From positions 1-5,712 of the forward strand of contig CAZETL010000050.1 in the NCBI GenBank assembly GCA_964515255.1: a stretch of DNA of 5,712 bases. The letters run 5' to 3'. Each line of letters begins with the position of its first letter. Position 1 is the first letter of the stretch. Of the stretch, positions 1-5,267 are shown one piece after another. The stretch is from GCA-016699975 sp964515255 (GTDB lineage Bacteria; Patescibacteriota; Minisyncoccia; Moranbacterales; UBA1568). The translations under genes and the position numbers were made by a program. The notes under the pieces were generated by a model, which saw only the letters and a program-made list of their open reading frames with translations, had not been told where the DNA came from and ran no database searches.

Positions 1-5
1 TTTTT

Positions 6-1214
6 TTAGTATGTCCCCAGATACTTAATGGAAGCTTTATTTATATCCGAAGCAGCATGAGTTGTCGCGCCTGCCTTCCGAAGCTTGTGAGCCCTCGCCA
101 TGAGAGAGTCAGTCAGATTACATGGATCCGGATTCGCGTGCCCAGTTGCGCTTCGAATTGAAGATTCATATCCCTGCCAAACATCGGACATAAACTGCGG
201 AACGCCCATTGCGCCGCCCTGCCCGATATATCCCTTCGGAGAACAGGAAACTTTTTTGTTTTTGTTATATCCAAGCTCATCGACAAGTTCATAAAAAATG
301 TCTCTCCGCTTGTAAAGAAGCGCAATCGAGCTCTTGTATTTTGACCCGTATTTCTTGTACCGAGGCACTGATACTTGTTCGACTTCTTTGTAGGTACATT
401 GACCGGTATTCGCGCCAAGGTTCGTTTCCATTTTGAGGAAGCCATAAAGCACTCCTTTCGGAACATCCGTTTTACTGCTCGCAAACTCAACCGCTCCCTT
501 GATGTCCTTTGCATTGTAAGATTTTCCAGTGATAGCATTCAAATCACTTTCTAACTCAGCCAATTTCTCCTGCAATTCCTGGAGAGTAGCTTCGTGCTGG
601 GCAACATCTCCCTTGATTTCATTCTGGCTCGCTGCAAGCGCCTCTTTCTCGGCATTTTTCTTTGCAAGCGCTGCTTCACTTTCTTTCTTCATCTGTTCAA
701 GTTCTTGTTTTTCCTTTTCTTGGTCCGATCGAGCGAGCTCAACATCGTCAAGAATAGTATTTATCCGTTCGCTCATGCGTTCAAATGGCACGTCAGCGTC
801 AAATACATCCGAAAGAGAGTCGCCACCAAGAATGATTTCTGCATCTTTCGAAGATCCGCCAAGATATGCCTCCCGGATCAAACTTGCAAGTATCGCTTGT
901 TTCAAAGCAATCTCCTGTCTCGAGAGCTCTATTTCAAGCTCCTTCCGGAGAATGGAGTCCTTTGTATCAAGAAGGACTGACTGCGTCTTCCTCACAGCAG
1001 ATACAGCGGCAGACAAAGACATACTCACGGCGTCCAACTCGGCATTTCGTTTTTCGAGAGCTTTCTGTTCCTTTTTAATCTTATCCCTGGTTGCATCAAT
1101 AGTGTCTCGGATATCCTCCGGGTCATCATCAGCAAAAACCAAAGGCAACGGCATCACCAGAGAGAGAGCCAACAAGCACGCAAGGAAAAATCCGAGGGAG
1201 CATTTCCCGTTCAT
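6..1214 (-). CDS. Secreted coiled-coil protein with MltB-like lytic murein transglycosylase domain
   Basis: 402 residues, ATG start, TAA stop. Residues 1-28 form a signal peptide: basic start, hydrophobic core about 8-26, and a V-F-A cleavage site before an acidic DDDPED stretch, which also fixes the start codon. Residues about 33-228 are heptad-like, rich in K, E, L and A, and predicted to be long coiled coils as in EnvC/PcsB-type wall-hydrolase proteins. Residues about 235-390 resemble the MltB (GH103-like) lytic transglycosylase fold. K-M-E-T at 261-264 followed by G-A-N-T-G matches the MltB V-E-T motif, so E263 is the expected catalytic acid. G-G-A-M-G at 333-337 followed by P-Q-F-M matches the substrate-cleft motif. 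The likely role is cleavage of peptidoglycan glycan strands outside the membrane. C273, C324 and C365 could form disulphides. The protein stops soon after the domain at K-Y-L-G-T-Y, earlier than I would expect, so a C-terminal tail may be missing. The domain call is good; the exact cleavage chemistry is inferred. Confidence 0.82.
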   Translation of the reverse strand: MNGKCSLGFFLACLLALSLVMPLPLVFADDDPEDIRDTIDATRDKIKKEQKALEKRNAELDAVSMSLSAAVSAVRKTQSVLLDTKDSILRKELEIELSRQEIALKQAILASLIREAYLGGSSKDAEIILGGDSLSDVFDADVPFERMSERINTILDDVELARSDQEKEKQELEQMKKESEAALAKKNAEKEALAASQNEIKGDVAQHEATLQELQEKLAELESDLNAITGKSYNAKDIKGAVEFASSKTDVPKGVLYGFLKMETNLGANTGQCTYKEVEQVSVPRYKKYGSKYKSSIALLYKRRDIFYELVDELGYNKNKKVSCSPKGYIGQGGAMGVPQFMSDVWQGYESSIRSATGHANPDPCNLTDSLMARAHKLRKAGATTHAASDINKASIKYLGTY

Positions 1215-1222
1215 AGGCTTTC

Positions 1223-1231
1223 AGTATACCA
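1223..1231 (-). promoter_or_regulatory. Extended -10 promoter of the transglycosylase gene, possibly giving a leaderless mRNA
   Basis: The minus strand reads TGG then TATACT, an extended -10 element with 5 of 6 matches to TATAAT. I see no convincing -35 box at 16-18 nt. Only 8 nt separate the hexamer from the ATG at 1214, so initiation at the usual distance would fall about 1-2 nt before the start codon. No Shine-Dalgarno precedes that ATG, which agrees with leaderless translation. Confidence 0.5.
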
Positions 1232-1248
1232 TATTCACTCGAAGCAGT

Positions 1249-1264
1249 CCCGAGCAGAATCGGG
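1249..1264 (-). repeat. Inverted repeat just upstream of the transglycosylase promoter
   Basis: Five-base arms CCCGA and TCGGG are separated by 6 nt (TTCTGC on the minus strand). The repeat sits about 18-33 bp upstream of the TATACT box, overlapping where a -35 box would be. It could be an operator or a weak hairpin. The arms are short and chance is possible. Confidence 0.3.
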
Positions 1265-1289
1265 GAAACTTATTGGAACCGGAAAACAC

Positions 1290-1304
1290 ATCCAATTATT
1301 GGAT
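1290..1304. repeat. 15-bp palindrome ATCCAAT-N-ATTGGAT
   Basis: Seven-base arms flank a single central base, so this perfect dyad looks more like a DNA-binding site than an RNA hairpin. It lies about 60-80 bp upstream of the promoter at 1223-1231, in the non-coding space between recA and the transglycosylase gene. No regulator is identifiable. Confidence 0.4.
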
Positions 1305-1385
1305 TGAGGACTCACACATAGGTACAAGGAGGAATCAAAGAAGCAGAATAAGCCCCGAGGCATTGAGATTGAACACGAAGGAGCC

Positions 1386-1411
1386 GAAGAAAATTCTCCC
1401 GAATCTTCTTC
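1386..1411 (-). repeat. Second stem-loop downstream of recA, 11-bp stem
   Basis: The arms GAAGAAGATTC and GAATTTTCTTC pair over 11 bp with one G-U, closed by a GGGA tetraloop. It lies 12 nt beyond the larger recA 3' hairpin in the direction of transcription. No T-tract follows, so it is not a canonical intrinsic terminator. It may protect a 3' end, or form part of a structured RNA together with its neighbour. Confidence 0.5.
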
Positions 1412-1423
1412 TCGCACAATGAA

Positions 1424-1453
1424 GATACCCCAGGACGAATGTCCCGAGGTATC
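1424..1453 (-). terminator. Strong 3' hairpin after recA, terminator-like but without a clear U-tract
   Basis: Thirty-six nucleotides after the recA stop codon the minus strand forms a 13-bp stem, GATACCTCGGGAC against GTCCTGGGGTATC, with two G-U pairs and a 4-nt ATTC loop. The sequence beyond it (TTCATTGTG) is only weakly T-rich. The stem marks the probable 3' end of the rodZ-recA transcript, either as a degenerate intrinsic terminator or as a stop for 3' exonucleases. Confidence 0.5.
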
Positions 1454-1489
1454 CAAATGGCCACTCTCGAATCTGCGCGTGTTATTCCG

Positions 1490-2536
1490 CTATTCCACCA
1501 CCTCTCTGGATTTCTCTATAATGGAAGCCGTAAGTTTTTCCGCGACTTCCGGATGCTCCTTGAGATACGACTTGGCAGCTTCTCGGCCAACTCCGAGCTT
1601 TTCATTCTCGAAGAGAAACGAGTTGCCGCTTTTCTTCACTGCTTCAAGGAGAACGCCCGTATCTATGAGGTCTCCCTCCCGTGAAATCCCCTCATTGTAC
1701 ATGATGTCGAATTCCGCTTTTCGGAAAGGCGGCGCCACTTTATTCTTCACAATTTTCACGTTTACCCGATTTCCAACTACCGATTCTGCTTTTTTAATCT
1801 GCGCCGCGCGCCGAACTTCGACACGCACAGAAGCATAAAACTTGAGCGCCTGTCCGCCAGTCGTCGTTTCCGGATTTCCGAACATGACGCCGATTTTCAT
1901 CCGGATCTGGTTGATGAAAATAACCACCGTATTGGAACGAGACACAATTGCCGTAAGCTTTCGGAGAGCTTGAGACATAAGGCGAGCTTGCCGTCCTACG
2001 TGCTGCTCTCCCATCTCCCCTTCTATCTCGGCTTTCGGGACAAGCGCCGCAACCGAGTCCACAACGATGACATCGACTGCGCTCGACCTCACCAATGTTT
2101 CAACGATATCAAGAGCCTGTTCTCCGGTATCCGGTTGAGAGATCAGTAATTCGTCGATATTGACACCAATCCGCTTCGCATATTCCGGGTCAAGCGCATG
2201 CTCAGCATCAACAAAGGCGGCCGAACCGCCGGCTTTCTGCGCGTTTGCCACAATGTGAAGCGTCAGCGTCGTCTTTCCGGACGATTCTGGTCCATACACT
2301 TCTATAATACGCCCCCTCGGAACTCCGCCGATACCAAGCGCGAGGTCGAGCGAAATCGATCCGGTTGGTATAGCCTCCACATCTACCTTCTTAACGTCTC
2401 CCAATTTCATGATCATTCCATCTCCAAATCTCTCCCGTATTTCATCCATCACCGCGCCAAGATCCTTTCGACTCACTTTCTCAACTTTCTTCATCTCCTT
2501 TCCGTCTTTCGAGGCACTCGCCTTTTGCTTCAACAT
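1490..2536 (-). CDS. recA: Recombinase RecA
   Basis: 348 residues, close to the usual length. RecA is the ATP-dependent strand-exchange protein that coats single-stranded DNA in homologous recombination and repair. Key residues align to E. coli RecA with a constant offset of 16: Walker A G-P-E-S-S-G-K-T at 82-89 (K88), catalytic E112 in D-A-E-H-A-L-D, Walker B V-I-V-V-D at 156-160, loop L1 around 173-180, and loop L2 after N209-Q210 including F-G-N-P-E-T-T-T-G-G. The C-terminus lacks the long acidic tail of E. coli RecA. The start is uncertain: M1 (ATG at 2534-2536) has no Shine-Dalgarno. M15 (ATG at 2492-2494) would give nearly the E. coli N-terminus, but an AAGGAG sequence abuts it with no spacing. 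Only 33 nt separate it from the upstream rodZ-like gene and no promoter or LexA box is evident, so co-transcription is likely. A stable hairpin follows the stop. Confidence 0.98.
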   Translation of the reverse strand: MLKQKASASKDGKEMKKVEKVSRKDLGAVMDEIRERFGDGMIMKLGDVKKVDVEAIPTGSISLDLALGIGGVPRGRIIEVYGPESSGKTTLTLHIVANAQKAGGSAAFVDAEHALDPEYAKRIGVNIDELLISQPDTGEQALDIVETLVRSSAVDVIVVDSVAALVPKAEIEGEMGEQHVGRQARLMSQALRKLTAIVSRSNTVVIFINQIRMKIGVMFGNPETTTGGQALKFYASVRVEVRRAAQIKKAESVVGNRVNVKIVKNKVAPPFRKAEFDIMYNEGISREGDLIDTGVLLEAVKKSGNSFLFENEKLGVGREAAKSYLKEHPEVAEKLTASIIEKSREVVE

Positions 2537-2569
2537 AGTTCGAAAAAAATAATGGGTAAATCAATTCTG

Positions 2570-3613
2570 TTATTCTTTGCGATTATGCTCCGACTGCATG
2601 GGTTCGGGAGAAACAGGAAGCTCGACATCGGTAATCGGTTGAGCTTCCTTGCCCAACGGTTCCTCTTTACTGCCGTTCCACGAGGCCTCCGTCTCAGCAG
2701 CGGAAGTTGAGTCTACCAGACAGTTCTTTTCACAGTCAAACGATTTTGAATCCCCCGGAGAAAGTGGTCCGCGATACAGTTCTCTATCACCCGAACGGAC
2801 AAAGATCGATATTGGTCGCGCGCCCTTCGAAGAAAGAGTGAGGCGTCCCGGAGGAGACACAACCACTTCATTCCCTGTCTCGACATTGAGACTCGACTTC
2901 GGGACCTCCAAATCAGCCGTCACAGATACCGTTTCCCGTCGTTCTTTCTCAAATCGATTCACCACTCGAAACTCGAGCGTATTCACACCCGACTGCAATC
3001 GGACTTGCTCTTGAAATTTCCCATCTTCGCCCACAAGCACTAATTCGTTATTTAGAAAAAGCTTAGCATCCCTATCTGTCTCGCCAGATACCGTGATAGC
3101 GCCGCTTGTCACTGTTTCCCCATTTCTCGGCTCCATCACGACAATGAACGGCTCCGCAGCACAAAGGCGGAATTCCCTATACAGATACGCCGTGAGACTG
3201 AATACAGCAAAGCTTACCGCTGTTCCAATCAGCACTTTCGGCGTCACGACAAAGAGCGGAAGCAATTTCGATTTCCGTTTCGGAGCTGAAAGACTCTCCT
3301 CAGGTTCTTTTCCGAGGTTCCGGGCAATGCTCCTCTCTCGTTCATAGAGACGAATCAACCCTTTCGGGTCAACGCCGAGACATCGAGCGTAACTCCGTAT
3401 AAATCCTCGGATATATACGTCCGCCGGCAACTTCGTATACTCACCGCGCTCAAGAAGCTCGATATACTCCCGGCGAATACCGGTGTGCCGCGCTATTTCA
3501 GTAAGATTCACACTACATTCTGAACGCAGCTTTCGCAGCCTCTCGCCAAGTGTCAGCGATTCAACTTTTTTTCGAGTGAAACCATTTCCTAACATAAGAA
3601 GGGGTGGGGACAC
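2570..3613 (-). CDS. rodZ: RodZ-like membrane protein with HTH domain and Ig-like insert
   Basis: 347 residues, GTG start supported by GGGAAGG 5 nt upstream; the internal ATG at residue 7 has no such site. Residues about 21-92 are the RodZ-type helix-turn-helix domain: L-G-E-R-L-R-K-L-R, E-I-A-R-H-T-G-I, then L-P-A-D-V-Y-I-R-G-F-I-R-S-Y-A. A basic linker (K-R-K-S-K) precedes one membrane segment at about 118-145, placing the N-terminus in the cytoplasm. Residues about 154-236 look like an Ig-like or glucodextranase-B-like beta domain (P-R-N-G-E-T-V, then D-G-K-F, then S-G-V-N-T-L-E-F). Residues about 240-322 resemble the RodZ C-terminal domain (DUF4115): R-G-P-L-S-P-G-D-S-K-S-F, W-N-G, P-L-G-K. 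A C294-x3-C298 pair lies in this last domain. RodZ links the MreB cytoskeleton to wall synthesis. The domain order is good evidence; MreB binding is inferred. A plain membrane-bound regulator is the alternative. Confidence 0.82.
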   Translation of the reverse strand: MSPPLLMLGNGFTRKKVESLTLGERLRKLRSECSVNLTEIARHTGIRREYIELLERGEYTKLPADVYIRGFIRSYARCLGVDPKGLIRLYERERSIARNLGKEPEESLSAPKRKSKLLPLFVVTPKVLIGTAVSFAVFSLTAYLYREFRLCAAEPFIVVMEPRNGETVTSGAITVSGETDRDAKLFLNNELVLVGEDGKFQEQVRLQSGVNTLEFRVVNRFEKERRETVSVTADLEVPKSSLNVETGNEVVVSPPGRLTLSSKGARPISIFVRSGDRELYRGPLSPGDSKSFDCEKNCLVDSTSAAETEASWNGSKEEPLGKEAQPITDVELPVSPEPMQSEHNRKE

Positions 3614-3618
3614 AAAAA

Positions 3619-3625
3619 CCTTCCC
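3619..3625 (-). promoter_or_regulatory. Shine-Dalgarno deciding the rodZ GTG start
   Basis: GGGAAGG on the minus strand lies 5 nt before the GTG at 3611-3613. It supports GTG over the ATG six codons further in. Confidence 0.65.
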
Positions 3626-3648
3626 GAATCGACCGGGGAAATATCTCT

Positions 3649-3677
3649 ATTCTCAGAGCCGCGCGGAAAAATGTCAA
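3649..3677 (-). promoter_or_regulatory. Sigma-70-type promoter of rodZ-recA
   Basis: Perfect -35 TTGACA (3672-3677), a 17-nt spacer, then GAGAAT as -10 (3649-3654, 4 of 6 matches). Predicted initiation is near 3642, leaving a leader of about 29 nt that contains the rodZ ribosome binding site. The promoter lies in the 85-nt gap after the exonuclease gene and is the best candidate to drive both rodZ and recA. Confidence 0.6.
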
Positions 3678-3698
3678 CTGCCCGCCGCTCTCATGGCA

Positions 3699-4409
3699 TC
3701 AGAAAAGCGCTCCCGGCAAAATAACAGTCGGGGCGATGGCTGCATGTTCGCCTTTCACGGAGTCAAGCGGCTTCCTGTTTCCCGTAAGCCCCAAAACATA
3801 GTTCCAGTCGCGAAATTCTGGGTGCCGCTCAAGCAGTTTTTCAAGCACTTTCACAGTCACCTCAACGTCGCCGGCTGCCGTATGAGCCGTCTCATGCTGC
3901 GCTCCGCAGTATGTTTTATACGCTGCGGAAAGATTGCGTGATGCAACGAGATCTCGCGGAGCCACTTTATGGTAGAGCACTTTCCCATCAAGAATTCTCT
4001 TATTCGAATAATCGAAATTCTTTCCCATCAGCGCGAATTCCGCCTTGATGAAGGGAAGGTCGTACCCGACGACATTAAACCCCGCTACATCCGATCCCTC
4101 GAAGATACTCCATAATTCATAGCAAAGCTGCGAGAACGACGGAGAATCTTTGACATCTTCATCCCGAATGCCGTGTATCGCCGTCGAATCCGGAGGGATC
4201 GGTCGACCGGGATTGAGACGCCGAACGGATTCCGTCATTTCTCCCGAAGGCAGGATCTTCCGATACGCAATTTCCACTGTACGGTCTTCGCCCGGGACGA
4301 GCCCCGTCGTCTCAAGATCGAAAACAATAAGCGGCCGCTCAAACGGAATAAGCTCGGGAAGGATGGAACGCATAGAGTGTCGGAAAAATGTACTCCGACA
4401 TGGTATCAT
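3699..4409 (-). CDS. DEDDh-family 3'-5' exonuclease (DnaQ/RNase T-like)
   Basis: Up to 236 residues, ending TGA. All five active-site residues of the DnaQ-like exonuclease fold are present: D31 and E33 in F-D-L-E-T-T-G (Exo I), N112 with D117 in F-N-V-V-G-Y-D (Exo II), and H176 with D181 in H-T-A-A-G-D (Exo III), which places it in the DEDDh branch using two metal ions. I-H-G-I at 78-81 is also typical. It should remove nucleotides from 3' ends of DNA or RNA. A DNA polymerase III epsilon-like proofreader, an ExoX-like repair nuclease or an RNase T-like enzyme cannot be separated by sequence alone. Residues about 200-236 show no known domain. The start is uncertain: ATG at 4409 has no good Shine-Dalgarno and lies inside a possible -10 box, while ATG at 4371-4373 (M13) gives a more usual N-terminus. 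A pyrE terminator lies upstream. Confidence 0.88.
   Translation of the reverse strand: MIPCRSTFFRHSMRSILPELIPFERPLIVFDLETTGLVPGEDRTVEIAYRKILPSGEMTESVRRLNPGRPIPPDSTAIHGIRDEDVKDSPSFSQLCYELWSIFEGSDVAGFNVVGYDLPFIKAEFALMGKNFDYSNKRILDGKVLYHKVAPRDLVASRNLSAAYKTYCGAQHETAHTAAGDVEVTVKVLEKLLERHPEFRDWNYVLGLTGNRKPLDSVKGEHAAIAPTVILPGALF
4378..4400 (-). repeat. Inverted repeat between the two candidate exonuclease starts
   Basis: Perfect 7-base arms TGTCGGA and TCCGACA are separated by 9 nt. The repeat fills most of the space between the ATG at 4409 and the ATG at 4373. If translation starts at 4373 it is a leader hairpin or operator; if it starts at 4409 it lies in codons 4 to 11. Confidence 0.5.
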
Positions 4410-4410
4410 A
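4405..4410 (-). promoter_or_regulatory. Possible -10 box of the exonuclease gene
   Basis: TATGAT matches the -10 consensus at 5 of 6 positions, but no -35 box is visible, since the poly-T tail of the pyrE terminator occupies that place. Initiation from it would fall near 4398, after the ATG at 4409, and would force use of the ATG at 4373. Confidence 0.3.
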
Positions 4411-4425
4411 AGAGTTCCGTTTGAT

Positions 4426-4453
4426 AAAAAAGGCCGTCGATGTGGCGGCCCTT
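4426..4453 (-). terminator. Intrinsic terminator of pyrE
   Basis: Seventeen nucleotides after the pyrE stop the minus strand reads AAGGGCCG, a 9-nt loop, then CGGCC followed by TTTTTT. The core stem is GGCCG/CGGCC, extendable to 8 bp through a G-U and two A-U pairs into the T-tract. It ends the pyrE transcript before the exonuclease gene. Confidence 0.88.
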
Positions 4454-4469
4454 AAAACAGAAAAAACTT

Positions 4470-5135
4470 TCATGAAAAAATGCAGGACTCGCGACAATAA
4501 GCCTCTAGGCGAGGAAGATACTCGCCATATTCTCCACGTTCATTCGCGATTTGAATGACATCGCACATCGCCGCCACGCTGATGAGAGGAGCAGAAAACC
4601 CCATTGAAATCACCTGCGCCGCAGTCGCGTCTCGGTTGGACAAACTTATCTGTTGCCGATCGATGCCGACAAGGATCCCAGCAATATTCCCACCGAGATT
4701 TGTCACGATTCTCGCCGCTTCGCGGATCGCAGTCCCCGCCGTCAACACGTCATCCACAAGCAAAACATTCCGTCCTTCCACTGGTGTCCCGAAGAACTGC
4801 CCCCCTTCCCCGTGACCTTTCGCTTCTCCTCGAATGAAGACCACTTCCAAGTCAAAATCGTATTCATTGAGAAGCGCCTGCGCCAAAGAATTCGCGATCG
4901 GGACTCCCTTTGTCGGAATCCCGCACAGAACAAGCTCGCTGAGGTGAAGCCTGAATGCAAGCAAGGCCCCCGCATAACACGCTCCCAACTTTTCGCAGCG
5001 GGATGCTGGAGACAACGCCTTGCCAATATCGATGAATACGGGGGATCTCTGTCCCGACTTCAGCTCAAAATCTCCAAACTTCAGAGCAGCGCTTTCCAGC
5101 AGGATTTCAAGTAACGTTCGAACGGTATTATCCAC
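4470..5135 (-). CDS. pyrE: Orotate phosphoribosyltransferase
   Basis: 221 residues, near the E. coli length of 213. It transfers the phosphoribosyl group of PRPP to orotate to give orotidine 5'-phosphate, the fifth step of de novo UMP synthesis in the cytoplasm. The diagnostic PRPP-binding motif V-L-L-V-D-D-V-L-T-A-G-T-A lies at 124-136. The mobile catalytic loop reads R-G-E-A-K-G-H-G-E-G-G at 102-112, with the K-x-H-G signature at K106 and H108. G-I-P-T-K-G at 72-77 and the N-terminal K-F-G-D-F-E-L-K-S-G-Q-R-S-P are also typical. Start is GTG, supported by GAGGTG 7 nt upstream. The gene has its own promoter, a structured leader that may attenuate transcription, and its own terminator, so it is monocistronic although pyrF lies just upstream. 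Confidence 0.96.
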   Translation of the reverse strand: MDNTVRTLLEILLESAALKFGDFELKSGQRSPVFIDIGKALSPASRCEKLGACYAGALLAFRLHLSELVLCGIPTKGVPIANSLAQALLNEYDFDLEVVFIRGEAKGHGEGGQFFGTPVEGRNVLLVDDVLTAGTAIREAARIVTNLGGNIAGILVGIDRQQISLSNRDATAAQVISMGFSAPLISVAAMCDVIQIANERGEYGEYLPRLEAYCRESCIFS

Positions 5136-5203
5136 AAAAATTCACCTCGCAGAAAAAAATCTATCTCCAATGGAAAGATTGAGGGAGATGCCCCCGTTGT
5201 CAA
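5081..5203 (-). CDS. Possible 40-codon leader ORF overlapping the pyrE start
   Basis: A TTG codon at 5201-5203 is preceded by GAGGT with a 7-nt gap, the same arrangement as the pyrE ribosome binding site. The frame runs 40 codons to a TGA at 5081-5083, through the attenuator-like hairpin, its T-tract and the first 53 nt of pyrE in another frame. The first residues are M-T-T-G-A-S-P-S-I-F-P-L. A leader that is open through the attenuator recalls the UTP-sensitive pyrBI design of enteric bacteria. The start is non-ATG and nothing shows that it is translated. Confidence 0.2.
   Translation of the reverse strand: MTTGASPSIFPLEIDFFLRGEFLWIIPFERYLKSCWKALL
5143..5148 (-). promoter_or_regulatory. Shine-Dalgarno supporting the pyrE GTG start
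   Basis: GAGGTG lies 7 nt before the GTG at 5133-5135, an ideal spacing. It is 4 nt beyond the T-tract of the attenuator-like hairpin, so termination there would release RNA lacking the site. Confidence 0.75.
5153..5189 (-). terminator. Attenuator-like hairpin in the pyrE leader
   Basis: On the minus strand ATCTC (5185-5189) pairs with GAGAT (5163-5167), and CAAT (5178-5181) pairs with ATTG (5168-5171). This gives a 9-bp stem with a CCT bulge and a CTTTCC loop. A run of seven T follows after a 3-nt AGA spacer (T-tract at 5153-5159). The structure sits between the pyrE promoter and ribosome binding site, as expected for an attenuator. The AGA spacer and AU-rich stem make it a moderate rather than strong terminator. 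Confidence 0.45.
5183..5195 (-). promoter_or_regulatory. Candidate antiterminator hairpin in the pyrE leader
   Basis: GGGGG (5191-5195) can pair with CTCCC (5183-5187, one G-U) around a CAT loop. CTCCC overlaps the 5' arm of the attenuator stem, so the two structures exclude each other. The 3-nt loop is tight and the pairing is a hypothesis from base complementarity alone. Confidence 0.25.
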
Positions 5204-5212
5204 AGTGCAGAC

Positions 5213-5228
5213 CTCGAATGTTATCGAG
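5213..5228 (-). repeat. Stem-loop at the start of the pyrE leader
   Basis: CTCGA and TCGAG form a perfect 5-bp stem around a 6-nt TAACAT loop, about 5-20 nt after the predicted transcription start. The 3' arm shares GAG with the GAGGT site of the possible leader ORF, so folding would hide that site. Confidence 0.4.
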
Positions 5229-5238
5229 AGCCGTACCT

Positions 5239-5267
5239 ATACTATCGGCACAATATACGCCTGTCAA
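5239..5267 (-). promoter_or_regulatory. Sigma-70-type promoter of pyrE
   Basis: Perfect -35 TTGACA (5262-5267), a 17-nt spacer and TAGTAT as -10 (5239-5244, 4 of 6). Predicted initiation is near 5232, giving a leader of about 97 nt. The first two T of the -35 box are the last two of the pyrF terminator T-tract. Confidence 0.68.

Noticed and set aside
1173..1184. F-L-A-C in the signal peptide as a lipoprotein box
   Set aside because: It lacks the leucine at -3, lies in the middle of the hydrophobic core, and a clean V-F-A cleavage site follows.
529..1422. Long plus-strand open frame opposite the coiled-coil gene
   Set aside because: It is the Ser/Phe/Ala-rich mirror of a Lys/Glu-rich coiled coil; the minus-strand protein has a signal peptide and domain motifs.
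1235..1456. 73-codon open frame on the minus strand between recA and the transglycosylase gene
   Set aside because: It starts with TTG, has no ribosome site, is rich in Ser, Cys and Phe, and runs through two hairpins and the promoter of the next gene.
1419..1838. Plus-strand open frame opposite the 3' end of recA
   Set aside because: Antisense shadow of a well-conserved recA reading frame with no family resemblance.
2526..2543. CGAAC-TAT-GTTG dyad over the recA start, resembling a Gram-positive LexA box
   Set aside because: The half-sites are 3 rather than 4 bases apart and one half is imperfect; it also overlaps the start codon, so it is likely chance.
3659..3666. CCGCGCGG palindrome in the rodZ promoter spacer
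   Set aside because: Only 8 bp and without flanking dyad; expected by chance at this base composition.
4653..5114. Plus-strand open frame opposite pyrE
   Set aside because: Antisense to a confidently identified pyrE; no recognisable domain.
5175..5203. Second TTGACA in the pyrE leader as the main promoter
   Set aside because: With a 17-nt spacer the -10 would be AATCTT (3 of 6); the pair at 5239-5267 is better. Kept only as a caveat.
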